Source: Urechis unicinctus
Taxonomy: Eukaryota > Annelida > Polychaeta > Xenopneusta > Urechidae
DNA length: 64,000 nt
Reading direction: 5' to 3'
Assembly: GCA_034190875.2 (NCBI GenBank)
Contig: CM067348.1
Location: 26,740,475-26,804,474 of the forward strand
Part shown: positions 1-10,480 of the stretch, one piece after another
How the letters are laid out: every line of letters starts with the position of its first letter
Position numbering within the stretch: the stretch's first letter is position 1
Made by a program: the position numbers and the translations under genes
Notes under the pieces: generated by a model
What the model was told of the DNA's origin: nothing
What the model saw: the letters and a program-made list of their open reading frames with translations, nothing else
Database searches by the model: none

Positions 1-184
1 CAGCGGCTACAGCAAACACACACCGAATTATGATGTCAAACCACATGTGCAAATACACATGCTAGGTTTCAGATGGGTACTTCAGAATATAGTAGTTTCA
101 GTATATAGGTAACGAGACTCAACGATGAAATGTGGTGTATAACATTATTCTGACATTGTCAATTAACAGCAAACGGTGCTACAC

Positions 185-2421
185 CTTCCGACATAACATT
201 GCTGTATAATTTGTGGATCATTTGATCATCAACCAGGATGTAATTCTACTGTTTAGGGTTCATGTCAAATGAATGGCTTATTCTAATGTCACAAAAGAGC
301 CAATAAAGTGAAGGAACAGAATAAAATGACCTACTGCCATCACCTGTAAGCAGAGAGCTGCCATCCGTCGGTCGCAGTTCATTTGCATATGTAACTGCAG
401 AACACATACACATGGTTTTGTTTCGTTATAGATAATACAGAAGAGACTAAAATGGGTATTAATCTATTAAGTGCGTGATAAATCAGGCTTTTTGTGCTCA
501 ACCATTTGTCGTTATGGGTAATATGTTATTCCATAGCAGGTTTGCAACGTACTTAGTGTGTGTTGTACTCAACTCCTTCTCACATTGAGTTATGTTATTC
601 CATAGCGTGTTGTACTCACCTTGTTCACACACAGGAGGATATCTATTCCCAGAGCAAGCTACGGACTCCCACTGACCAGTACTCAGCTCCACAACAGCGC
701 AGTCATGACTTGTGATGGGATGGCCTGTTTTCCAGTTGTTGTATTTCATATGACCAAGAACTGGGCCTAGTTTGTAAGATCATAAAATTTTACACAATGT
801 GATAACAGTACAAATAAGCGACGATAGGCGAAACAACTGTTGTGGTTAGAAGAATCTCTCCCCAACACGTCCACATATCAGACATTCGTACCATTAACAA
901 CATCTTTCCAAACCCACAGCTGGTTTGTGACGTCTATCCAGTATGTAATTTCGGTTGGAATTCCTGCCAGGCTGCCGTTTAGGATGCCACTGTTCTCAGG
1001 GTTTATGTTCACAGAGAGTAGATCGCTGTTGAAGTCTACAGCACAGTAATATCGGGCTGTGTACCAGTTGGCCGCTGATCTCGCACCGACAACAGCACAC
1101 ATGTCCTCTACTAGTGTTCCTGGACATGTTCCACCTGGATGAAAAGGAATCGAATACACGACGGAATACTTTTGTGCTCCAATAAAGTTGCAATATAATC
1201 TGCTGTATAATATGTACAACTTACTTGGTGAGCAAGAAAATGTTAGCAATAAATATTTTGCTCGGAATGTTAGCACGAACATAAAACGATATGATATTCT
1301 AATACGGATATAATACAGTTATCATGGAATTATCTGAACTCATGTCTTAATATAATATAGCTTGATGAACATTAAAGCTGGAATAGGACGGACACCACTA
1401 TCATACCCATGTCATTACATCCGTTAATCAGTGCATTTATTTTTGCACGTGCCCACCAGTAAACTCACAATCTCCCATTCAATAACTCATAGTTCAGAAA
1501 TGTGTGGAAATGACATTATGTGATACTGAACAAATCTCGATCAACAGTTTATCCATCAAACTTTAAAAACCAAGGTTGAGTACTCAATGAACATGGTGAA
1601 GCGTGATTAAATTAATCTATATGCATGTCACTCTTCAGGAAATGTATTGGGTGGAAATTACTTAAAACCTAAAACATTTCAATGAAACGGCTTATCCGTC
1701 AAACTCTAACGGGACACACAGGCTTATCCAAGTGGTGAAGCGTGATTAAATTCGTTAAGCACATTCAAATATATGTATGTTAACCTTTTGATGTCCAGTT
1801 TCGTCCACATAGATATCCGTGAGTTTCGTCACACTTGCCCGACTTGAAGCCATCACGCGTGCTAAACATAGCACAGTCATTACCGGTGGAAACAAGTGTA
1901 CCTTTGTAATACTCTTGTGCGTCCACTGTCGTGCTGGCATGAATCCATTTTCCATACTTGATCAGACGCAGACGGATCCAAGCTTGACCAGCACGTTCTG
2001 TTGTTAATAAAACATTCACATTTGCATTGTCTATGATGGCCAGACTGGAGTTGTTAGTAGTGGCACAAATGTCCACAGCTGCCGGCCTATTTTTTTTGCT
2101 GCTTCTCCGTCATGATATGTAAAACATCGTTTTCGTGCGCCATCCTGTTTACATCCCAACGAGATTTCCTCCATACTGACTGACGTGACCAGAAGTATCA
2201 CAACCAAGAATACCACATTTTCAAATTTGTCACCGAAATACATTTCGTTCTCATTTGCCTATATCCTGCTGTCAACTTACCCCTCATTTACCGCTTCCTG
2301 TGTACACCTCACTACGCAGTTACACAATCAGTAATCCTCGAGGTACGTCGTAAGGGCTGTTTCCCTCGTACAGCCTATGTTCTTCCATAAGAGCACGAAT
2401 GACCCAAATATGCCACTCACC
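185..2421 (-). pseudogene. a1: C-type-lectin-like receptor, 5' part only (gene runs off the left edge), frameshifted in CTLD1
   Basis: First alpha copy; its transmembrane and tail exons lie left of the window. Exons seen: non-coding 5' exon with donor ending at 2421 (GAG|GTGAGT), CTLD1 1785-2243 with signal peptide, CTLD2 first half 892-1134, CTLD2 second half 620-766, third-domain exon 185-394. The CTLD2 exons are open and keep the phase-1 junctions of the family. CTLD1 is one base short of a3 in a T-run near 2090 (8 T instead of 9), which shifts the frame after about residue 50; the downstream half (CATTNNSSLAIIDNANVN onward) is otherwise normal. This could be a real inactivating change or a homopolymer consensus error. 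A 1.6-kb insertion (2452-4075) separates the 5' exon from the usual upstream sequence. Confidence 0.75.
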
Positions 2422-2446
2422 TCAATGCATACACTCGTTTAAAGGC

Positions 2447-4080
2447 CGTAGACTACCAGTGATGGTTTAAAGTCAGTGGTCACTCGCGTCTTCACTGCAA
2501 TTTTGTCAGAGAGAGATTCAAATGCGAATTGTTTAACTGCAATGGTTATCAATATTGAAGTGGCAATAGGCAACTTATATAAGGCTTGGGTGAACTCATG
2601 ATATACTCGGGATGTACTCCTTGAACGAATCTGACACAAAACGTGGTTAACAGAATTTCTTGGTGTGTTAAATCTGGATGGTGCCTTTGGCGACGAGCAG
2701 CTCGCGCAACGGTCACCGTAACTGTCGACAGCTCAACATCTACTCCATGAACTCTAACTGCCAAATTCCACGCGCTAGCGCAAGCTGCATATTGCCTTTG
2801 AAGTTACTGGCCTGTAACGGATAATTTTTTGAATCCATAACCCCAAATAAATAAATAAGGTACCATATCAAAGTTCAAGAATCGAATGTTTTCTTTAATC
2901 ACATAATGCTGACAAGGCAAGCTATATGCTCTCCCGGCGCGGGAATGACAAAATCAGGCAAATTGATTTATCCCCGTGTATAGATGGATAATCGGTGACA
3001 TTTGAAAAATGAACGAAAATCGAACTTGTTTGACCCCAAGCGATCAGTCACGTTAGCGATTTTGAGTCGGCCGTGTGAAGGCATGCTATACGCTCTCCAG
3101 GCGCGGGAAAGACAAATACGAATATTTTAAAGTCTAAAATACGACCGAACAGTCCATTTAATAAGGAAATAAACTTGACCCAAGTGTTCCACTATACTTG
3201 AATTATCCCCGTATATAGATGGGTAATCGGGGACAGATTGAAAAATGAACGAAAATCGACTTTGTTTGACGACGCACGATCAGCGGTGGTTGCGAGCGTG
3301 CGCAGCCGTGTTGAGTCAAAGCAAGGTTGACCCTGATACGGGCTCACGGGGCGAGCATGAGATGATTGGACAACATTTTGAAGTGCAAAATACGACAAAA
3401 CGGTAACATTTAATCTGAAAAAAATCACACCCGTTTGTAACATCTTACTTGAATTTGTCAAAAGTGTGCACCTATGGTGCGGGCCTCTGATAAAATTGGG
3501 GAAAAAATACATTTGTTTACACCTTAAAATTTCGTACCTAAATAATTTTATTTCCCCTTTGGCCAATTTGTTCAGATTTTATATGACCATGACCATTAGA
3601 ATGTCATCTTGTCATTTAACAAACAATAAAAATCGCTACGAGAAAGGAATACGAAATGATTTAGAGAATTTGAAACGGACTGAACTCGAAAAGTCAAAAA
3701 TGCTGGCGAAGAATTTGAACGTATTGCTCCACAACACACATTTTTTATAGCTCTAACGGAGTAAAATGCGAAAAGTACGGCAATTTTATTGTAATTCAAT
3801 ATGATAGCTCTCGTTTGATGTATCGTTCGTCTATGTATCTTAAATATAAATGCCAGTTAGAGCTAGTCGAAAAAAATTGGAAATAACATTGAGGCACAAG
3901 CGCGGCCGCCTGCGGCGAGGTTCAGCTGACACCCCTAACCTTAGGCAAGGCAACTCGCCCCTGGTGTTTTGATGATCTGATGCCACAGTTGTAAATAACG
4001 CGGCGCTGTCAGAGGCGAAGTTTCTTTGCCTACCCTAACCTCTGCCTAGCTACGGACCAGTAGTAGTAGTATAGTCGTAG
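2447..4080. mobile_element. 1.6-kb unclassified insertion present only in the a1 promoter
   Basis: The flanks read ...GGCCGTAG at 2451 and TCACGGG from 4081. In the homologous positions near 44649, 54883 and 21890 these two flanks are directly joined, so 2452-4075 is extra DNA. CGTAG occurs at both edges (2447-2451 and 4076-4080), consistent with a 5-bp target duplication. The insert starts ACTACC and ends ATAGT, giving only a 4-bp ACTA/TAGT inverted end. Inside are two diverged copies of a block of 100-200 bp: compare 2921-3030 with 3084-3270, including two copies of a stretch containing GAACGAAAATCGA. No long coding frame is convincing. Superfamily unknown. Confidence 0.6.
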
Positions 4081-4131
4081 TCACGGGATTGGCAGCGCGA
4101 TAGGCGATGTGTCGACGAATGTTTTAAAGTT

Positions 4132-4142
4132 GGGGTTTCCCC
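4132..4142. promoter_or_regulatory. NF-kB/Rel-type site GGGGTTTCCCC (proximal type, a1)
   Basis: Perfect match to the kB consensus GGGRNWYYCC. It is homologous to the sites about 310 bp upstream of the start codon in a5 and a6. On the minus strand it is followed by TTTAAAAC, a possible TATA-like element. In a1 the 1.6-kb insertion pushes it to about 1.9 kb from the ATG. Binding is inferred from sequence only. Confidence 0.45.
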
Positions 4143-4707
4143 CTGTAATATAAAAAGTAGCTTAAGGCACCTCGCATTTACATTATCTATATATAGCTGG
4201 TATTAACATTGCTGTATTTGAAAGTCAATTTCTGACATTCCAGTTCAACATGCACCATTCTTTTTGAATGATTTCATTCCAATCCTTTCAGCAATATCTC
4301 TACTTCTCGCCATTGGTGAAAGTCTATTTATGTGGTTTTATATTTGTGTCTAATATATCCTGTGTAAATATAATTGTTCCGCAATCTATCCTGGTTACAT
4401 GCTGGTGAATCAATGCTTCATGCGAGAGCGTCAGTAGGACCGACGCCTCATCCGCGAAGAAACGATGTAATCCACTACCAGGTGACTCCTGTCTAGACAT
4501 TACGGGGTGGGTTAGCTTTCATACTCTACCTGCAGTATAATATTGACACTGCATGAGAGCGTCAGTAGCTACCGACGCCTCACATCAGCGAAAGACGTTA
4601 TGAATATGTTAAGTCAGAAGGACATACGCTATGACAGTTTTCAAAGTCATGGTACCGATGCGTGATTCACTCAGCCGTGGCGAAGTTGTGACGAGTACGT
4701 CTATGTT

Positions 4708-4718
4708 GGGGTTTCCCC
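4708..4718. promoter_or_regulatory. NF-kB/Rel-type site GGGGTTTCCCC (distal type)
   Basis: Second perfect kB match in the same spacer, inside a block homologous to the proximal one (CACTCAGCCG ... GACGAGTACG ... GGGGTTTCCCC). It sits 65 bp before the plus-strand 98-codon ORF at 4783 and may be the remnant promoter of a lost gene copy. Confidence 0.4.
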
Positions 4719-4782
4719 CTTCAAGTGAACAGTAGCATGATGCACCTATGTACTGCGAACTCGATTTTTAGATGTTGATAAC

Positions 4783-5079
4783 ATGGTTGTATTCGAGGAT
4801 CCTCAATTGAAAATCAAGACTAACATAAACCATTCTGTTTGTATACTACACTTCCGATCTATGAGCCAATATCTCTGCTTCTCAATGCTATCAAAGTTGT
4901 GGTCTGTGTATTTAGTTATACCTTTGTGTTTGACATATCTTGTGTTCATGCAAATGTTCTGCAATCTATTGCGGTTATGCGCTAGTGAATCGTCGGAACA
5001 TGAAGCCTGTTCTTGTGGTGAAGTGGCGGTGCCTTTAGACCCACGGTTGTCGATCCCAAGGTCTGAAAACCTGAATTAA
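4783..5079 (+). other. 98-codon ORF of unknown status, spacer copy 1
   Basis: An ATG-to-stop frame, hydrophobic in the middle (YLVIPLCLTYLVFMQMF) and with a short acidic, cysteine-containing end. I recognise no family. It recurs with identical length at 22838, 45378 and 55919. The surrounding spacer is equally conserved, so conservation alone does not show that it is coding. A diverged, non-matching version of the same DNA occurs near 9075. It has no visible introns and starts 65 bp after a kB-type site. Confidence 0.25.
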
Positions 5080-5403
5080 TCTTCGTGACTCAGATGATCA
5101 CAGAATATCACAGTACAAGCCCAAGATCATCAATCCCACCGTTATCGATTAAAATATATACTGACGTATGTACAATTCGTAAACCTGCAACACAATATCG
5201 CTCATATACTCCCAGTTTATACTTAGCGCGAAATAATTAATTCAAAGTACAATGGAACAAGCTACAAGAGCGACATTGCCTATCGATTTATACATGCCTG
5301 CAAGAAGAACAAGTGGATCAAGAAATCGTTTGAATTGGGGTCAGATATAAAAATCCTTGCACCAATAATCTCTTCTATATAACTGGAAATGGAAGTGCTT
5401 TTT
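5080..5403. other. spacer 3' of b1
   Basis: Repeated spacer, nearly identical at 23135, 45675 and 56216. It corresponds to the 3' flank and 3' UTR of the receptor genes. I see no gene in it. Confidence 0.5.
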
Positions 5404-6021
5404 ATTCAAGAAAGGGTCTGACCCTGAAGATGGGCATAAGTGTGGTTTACTGACACCGTCGACGTCCTCGTATTGACGCAGGTCTTCATAAAGAGGAACA
5501 TCTTGCAGAAATGTATCTTTCTTATATTCAGCATAAACATATGATGATGAAGCATGTTCGACACAAGTAAACTGACGGTAAGATACGTGTACGGATGACA
5601 TGTGCTGTTTTTTAGCTGACGTCATGAGACGATGATCATTGCTTCGCCGAGACCAATTTCCTACGACCACAGTCATGTAAACATTAGGAATATATAAATG
5701 CATTGAATTGGGAAAAAAAGGGTTATTTCCTAATTATGCATCGATTCAATATGAAGATTGAATGATGGTGAAAATAGCCATAACATACGTTAATCAGTAC
5801 ATTTATTTTTGCTAACCATCAATAGTTCAGATATGTATCGAAATAACATTATTTGAAACTGAACAAATCTCGATCAAGGCTTATCCATCAATCTTTTACA
5901 ATGGGTCACACTTAAAATCAAGGTTTAGAACTCAATGAACATGGCGAAGTGATATTAAATTAATCTAAAACGTAAACGTATATGCATAATACTCTGCTGC
6001 GTCTTCTGTCGTGCTGGCGTG

Positions 6022-6097
6022 TGAAGTGATCGTAAGACGGAGTATTTATTCCCATTTTCCACATGTGTGCCTCCGCACATAAAGTAGTATTACAACA
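6022..6097 (-). repeat. 3' LTR of element A
   Basis: 76 bp, TG...CA on either strand, preceded on the minus strand by the polypurine tract. On the minus strand it contains AATAAA, a plausible polyadenylation signal. Confidence 0.85.
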
Positions 6098-6349
6098 TCT
6101 CCCTCTTTTTGAAATTAACTAACAATGTTTTTTATTAAAAAAACTTGAATAAAAATTTGTTCTTAACAGTTGGCTTATTGGTATGTAACTCAAAAAAAAC
6201 AACGTAGGTATGGGACTGTGGTCCTCTAATAAACTTGGTAAGTATAGTTAGGCGTCTGCAAAACGAATCGGTCGGCTGCTACGACCTGACGACTTGTTCG
6301 CTGGTACCTAATGGTTTTTGGTTGACAAATCATCTTTGCGTTGTTGATA

Positions 6350-7546
6350 GTTTGTTACGCATACGGAATCTTTGTACCGGCACATGATGTCCATACCTCC
6401 CAAGCATATGATGGTTGTATCGTCTGTAGGCAACGAAGCTTTGCTTTGACTGGCTGTGGATGCGTGATCTCCAGTCATCACCATACATTTGCTTGATGGT
6501 GCGGAGAGGCAGGGTACTTGCCCCCGGCTCCGGTTGTCAATCTTCAGTCGGAGTTGCATCACTCCTAGTAGGTCTGGACGCATGATATCAATGGTTGTGA
6601 ATGCCTCGTTTTTCGATTTTGTGTCAGTGGCGGTCGCATCTGACACGGTGATGGAGTAAAAAACACTCCCTCTGAGGGGTCATCACTGAGATTGGCCGGG
6701 TTGTCCTCCCAAGCTTGTTCAGCATTGGCATCATTGTCATCGGTCACGTGGTCCCACCTTCCTATTGGTACAGTACCCCATGCTATCTCTTGGGTTGCGC
6801 GAAGTTGACCAGCTGCGCTTTGGTGATTCGCTGCGTGGTATCATGGAGGACCTGTTTTGGCATTGTTTGATCTTAGTCTTCCTGCCTATTTTGCCCAGTG
6901 GCCCTTTGCGCCGCAAGATTTGCACGTGTCTATTACATGCTGGGCATCTGCGTGGCGGATGGGAGAGGCCGCAATTGGAGCCAGCTCTTTTTGGCTGGCG
7001 TATGGCATCTACAGCTGTATTGCTAGCAGCGTTGTCTAGGGTCTGTAGACATTTTTGGCTCGCCGCCACGGCTTCGTATTTGCCTCTATCCTTTAAAAGC
7101 GTGAATCCGTTCGGTTTGTGAAGAAGGTCTTTCTGGAAAGCCTCAAAGGGCGTTGATGCAACCACCAGCTCTAGCACATGTTCAGTTAAGCTTGCAAGGC
7201 TAGAAATCGCACTGTTTGGCCTTTTCGCGGCACCTCGTGACAAATAAAACTAGGGGTTCACTTTGTTTCTGCTTGTATCTCATTAACTCTAATCTATGAA
7301 TTCGAAAATTAACTTTGACCATTAATTGGTCTTCAAACAGTAGGTCATTTAGTATCATCAGTTAAGCCTGATGAGTTTATCATTTTTCAGTCCTTCGTTG
7401 TCCACTGCAATCTTTATCTTCACTGAAGTTTTCTTGTTGTCAACAACTTCGTTGTCCAGCAGGCACAGGGACAAACGCTGTTTGAAACGTTTGAACTCCT
7501 CTGGCAAGTCTGCTGCGTCCCAACACATTTCCGGGTATTTCGGCAT
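6350..7546 (-). pseudogene. gag: gag-protease remnant of element A
   Basis: The N-terminus starts MPKYPEMCWDAADLPEEF at 7546. A second frame (6737-7243) covers the capsid C-terminal part. The zinc-knuckle region reads out of frame here because of indels relative to copy B (near 6885 and 6932), and the protease DTGA motif is also shifted. The frame is cut several times, so no functional product is expected. Plus-strand ORFs over this region are antisense shadows. Confidence 0.7.
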
Positions 7547-8113
7547 GGTGAACTGGTAGCTAGTCTATGGTGCACAGTTCTGGTCGGCGGAGTGATATAT
7601 ATCTTCAGGTTGCTCGGTGACACCATGTGCGTAGTGATACAGTCAAAGGTCAAACACACTTTTGCTGTTAGAAATACCGAGCAGTTAACTTCTGCGTAGT
7701 TATGTATCCCTACGCGTCGTTGCAACACAGGAAATCTTTATTCTTGGCAAGGTTTAGCTGGGTTACGCTCGTCGTCGTACGGCGAATCTGGGTAGGCAAC
7801 GATAGGTAGACCTCGTAGCGTAGACCATAGACCTCCGTATGGTACGCGGCCGTCGTGGTGGCGCACCGTTGGCTTCGGTGGATGCTATGTACAGCGTTAG
7901 TGGTCGCTGTGCTCAGCACGCAGTCTGGGCTGCTCCTCGTGACAAGTATTTGTTGTCGGTCTTCCTCACAGTTATTGGTGATTGGTGAAAAATCTCTGGC
8001 CTTAAGTCGACGAGTTTGCTGTTCTCGGGCGATGGTCGATTGTGACCGCTTATCGGTCACTATCCGAAATTATGAGTTTGAAGCGATATTTGTAGCCTTT
8101 TCGGCTGCCACCA

Positions 8114-8189
8114 TGAAGTGATCGTAAGACAGAGTATTTATTCCCAACTTCCACATGTGTGCCTCGGCACATAAAGTAGTATTACAACA
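8114..8189 (-). repeat. 5' LTR of element A
   Basis: 76 bp, differing from its partner LTR at a few positions. The primer-binding site lies at 8096-8113 on the minus strand, directly adjacent. Confidence 0.85.
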
Positions 8190-8330
8190 GCGTGGATCCA
8201 TTTAACATAATTAACCCGACTTGGATGGATCCAAACTGGACTTCGGTATCCTGTCGTCACTTAACCATTCACATTGGCATTATCTATGACGGCCAGACTT
8301 GCGTTGTTATATGCTGCACACGAAGCAGTG

Positions 8331-10189
8331 TACTAACAACGTGTGCTTGGTTTGTAAGTGCTTGTAATCCAAATACCAGATGTGTCCTGTCATTATAGTA
8401 CGGAGTAGCTTTCAAGTTTTACCTGCAGTATAATATTGGCACTGACAGCAACAATAATGCAAGATTTCATACTGTTGTGACGTTTCCCACAACATAAAAT
8501 GCGCTGCTGTAAGAATGTATGAGGGTATTATTATCTTACATGCATGCAAAACAAATTCAGCTTACATTAAAACAATCTTCTTGTGGACCTTTCAATAGTA
8601 TTGACTTCACTTGTGGAAAGTTTTATAGAATTTAGACATAGGTAGAACTGATACAACTTCCAATCTAAGGTTTTTCTACGCTGTATAGTAGTTTGCAGTA
8701 ACTAACCAAAATAAAGGTATTACCTATAAGATTGTGCGCTGCACACATGTCAATCACCAAAGTGCCTAAGTGATGTTAGATCTACCCATATATGTAAATA
8801 CCCATTGGATTATGATTTGATTTTGGCCGGTTTAGTCAAATGTAAGTCCAGTGCATCTGCAGAAAGCAAAAAACGGCAACATTTCAAAACAACGAAAGAC
8901 GGACCACGTTATTATTACGTTTTCCTTGGATAATCATGCGCGTTTTCAAAACATTAAAGTCACAGTAGTGATAATGCGATGCATAATTCACTCAGCCGAA
9001 GCAATATTCTGACGAGTAGAATAAAGTTGATTTCCCCATCCCCTCCAACGTGAACAGCGTTTTGGGGCGTTTGCATGCTGCCCTTCCGATCCATGAGGCA
9101 ATATTTCTGCTCCTCAGTTTTATGTGGATATATCTTTGTGCCTAACATATTGTGTGTTCACATAATTGTTCACAGCAATCTATGTGGTTATGCACTGGTG
9201 GTCTTCGTGACTCGGATAATCACGTTAAATGGCAATCTCGGAAAGGGGATGCAGCCGTCAGTGATGCTCACAAGTATCGTGCTTATACGCAGCTTATATT
9301 AAAACAATCTTCCGATGCATCTTTCATTAGTAATGATACAAGCATAAACTGGATATTTTTATACTCGAACACGGTAGTTTTTTGTGGAGGAAACAATACA
9401 TTTCTACAATCGATCAAAAATGTAACGTCTAAGTATTCTGACATAGGTAGAACCTTCATATTTCTTTTAAAACAATTCGTTGATTCCTAAATGCAGTAAA
9501 TATGCAACTTCGAGCTATTGACCCTTTGTCTATGATTAATAGACTGGAGTTTTGTCAATCACTAAAAGGCCTCGGTGATATTAGATCTACCCATTCCTTT
9601 TAATGCCCATTTGATTATTATTTGAATTTTATAGATCTAGGCATTCAAAGATTTAAAGGCGGATATATTTTGTAGTTCATGCTTGGAAGGGGTTAGGGCG
9701 GGTTGAAGTTGGAGTTCAATATTTGTGAACAGGTAAACAGTCTTGGCTGTTGTAGCTCAGCAGAAATTCAGAAGGCCGATTCGCCAACAAAAGCCCTCTT
9801 CCTTTGGCATTGTGCAGCCTTCTAGAAACGTTTAACTCGGTGCATTCACTAAAAACGCGTTTCCTATTAGCAAGGGAAGAAATAAGCTCTCTTGGACCAA
9901 GGACCCACCGGGCCTCTAGGTTTCAAAATCTAGGGGCCGCCAGCCAAAGTTATGGGTCATTGATTCTACAACACATACGAATAGAAAACAAACTGTATAA
10001 TCAACGTTATCTTTCCACCCTTAATTTAGTCGTGATAAGTAAGCTGATTAATTGCACTTTTTGTAGAGCTGTAAGATAAGGATGCATTAACCATCACTTT
10101 AAAAAGTGGTTTCATTGTATACTGCTGGATGGTGCGGTTCTTGCATATTCGGAGACTATCTAGCATTTCTCTTATTATGTTGAATCGTT
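8331..10189. other. inter-unit spacer, copy 1 (left part)
   Basis: Repeated spacer, closely matched at 14385-16084, 26605-28509 and 47660-49560. It contains a degenerate version of the promoter block (CACTCAGCCGAAGC ... TTGATTTCCCC near 8990) in which the kB site is lost. I see no supported gene; short ORFs are listed separately where they recur. Confidence 0.45.
9804..10079 (+). other. 91-codon ORF of unknown status, spacer copy 1
   Basis: The frame starting MALCSLLETFNSVHSL recurs with the same length at 15695 and 49177 and shortened at 28124; a decayed form lies near 38500. No recognised domain. The spacer around it is equally conserved, so coding status is unproven. Confidence 0.2.
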
Positions 10190-10480
10190 GAAAACAATAC
10201 GTGAATGGTTAAGAGTAATCACGTGGTTGTCATTAACCACGTGAATTGGTGACAATAATCCCGTGATTTGTTGACAATAATTTGCGATTGTGACAATGAC
10301 AATAACAATAGCGAATTGTTGACATTAATCACGTGAATTGTTGACAAAACTCTCGTGAATTGTTGACATTAATCACGTAAATTGTTGATAATAATAACGT
10401 GTACATTGATGACATATAATCACATGATTTGTTAACGAATATAACCGCATGAATTGTTGACAATAATCCAGTGAATATTT
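10190..10480. repeat. minisatellite with ~22-bp unit, locus 1
   Basis: Imperfect tandem repeats of the unit GTGAATTGTTGACAATAATCAC, creating CACGTG (E-box-like) at some unit joints and a near-palindrome ATTGTTGACAAT inside the unit. Related arrays with different unit numbers occur at 16085, 28510 and 49560. No spacers of unique sequence, so not a CRISPR array. Confidence 0.8.

Larger units (their letters stand above)
6022..8189 (-). mobile_element. LTR retrotransposon A (Ty3/Gypsy type, mag-like), internally deleted
   Basis: Two 76-bp LTRs (6022-6097 and 8114-8189) bounded by TG...CA, flanked by the 5-bp repeat GCGTG (6017-6021 and 8190-8194). Read on the minus strand, the primer-binding site follows the 5' LTR (TGGTGGCAGC, fitting the 3' end of a tRNA-Leu for about 10 nt), and a polypurine tract AAAAAGAGGGAGA abuts the 3' LTR. 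The interior holds gag and the start of protease; reverse transcriptase, RNase H and integrase are missing. Many one-base indels compared with copy B, one of them breaking the zinc knuckle. Very short LTRs and a 5-bp target duplication fit the mag clade (family knowledge). Confidence 0.85.
5404..8330 (-). pseudogene. b1: receptor pseudogene (tail exon plus CTLD1 remnant split by an LTR element)
   Basis: The tail-like exon (5404-5660, acceptor CGTAG near 5661) keeps YKKDTF and YEDLRQYEDV, but the last tyrosine motif is replaced by unrelated residues. In the phase used by alpha genes the tail reaches a stop after about eight codons. Transmembrane, third-domain and CTLD2 exons are absent: the sequence passes from the tail exon straight into what is the CTLD1/CTLD2 intron in alpha copies. 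A CTLD1 piece (5990-6021) is followed by retroelement A, then CTLD1 resumes at 8190 (HAS..., DNANVN region) and stops at about 8330. There a deletion shared with b2 removes the signal-peptide half. Confidence 0.8.

Noticed and set aside
878-1282. N-terminal extension of the CTLD2 exon (MFVLTFRAKYLLL...)
   Set aside because: It lies upstream of the conserved acceptor ATCCAG|GTGG and is intron; other copies are not open there.
10190-10480. CRISPR-like regular repeats
   Set aside because: Units are directly adjacent with no unique spacers, and the genome is eukaryotic.
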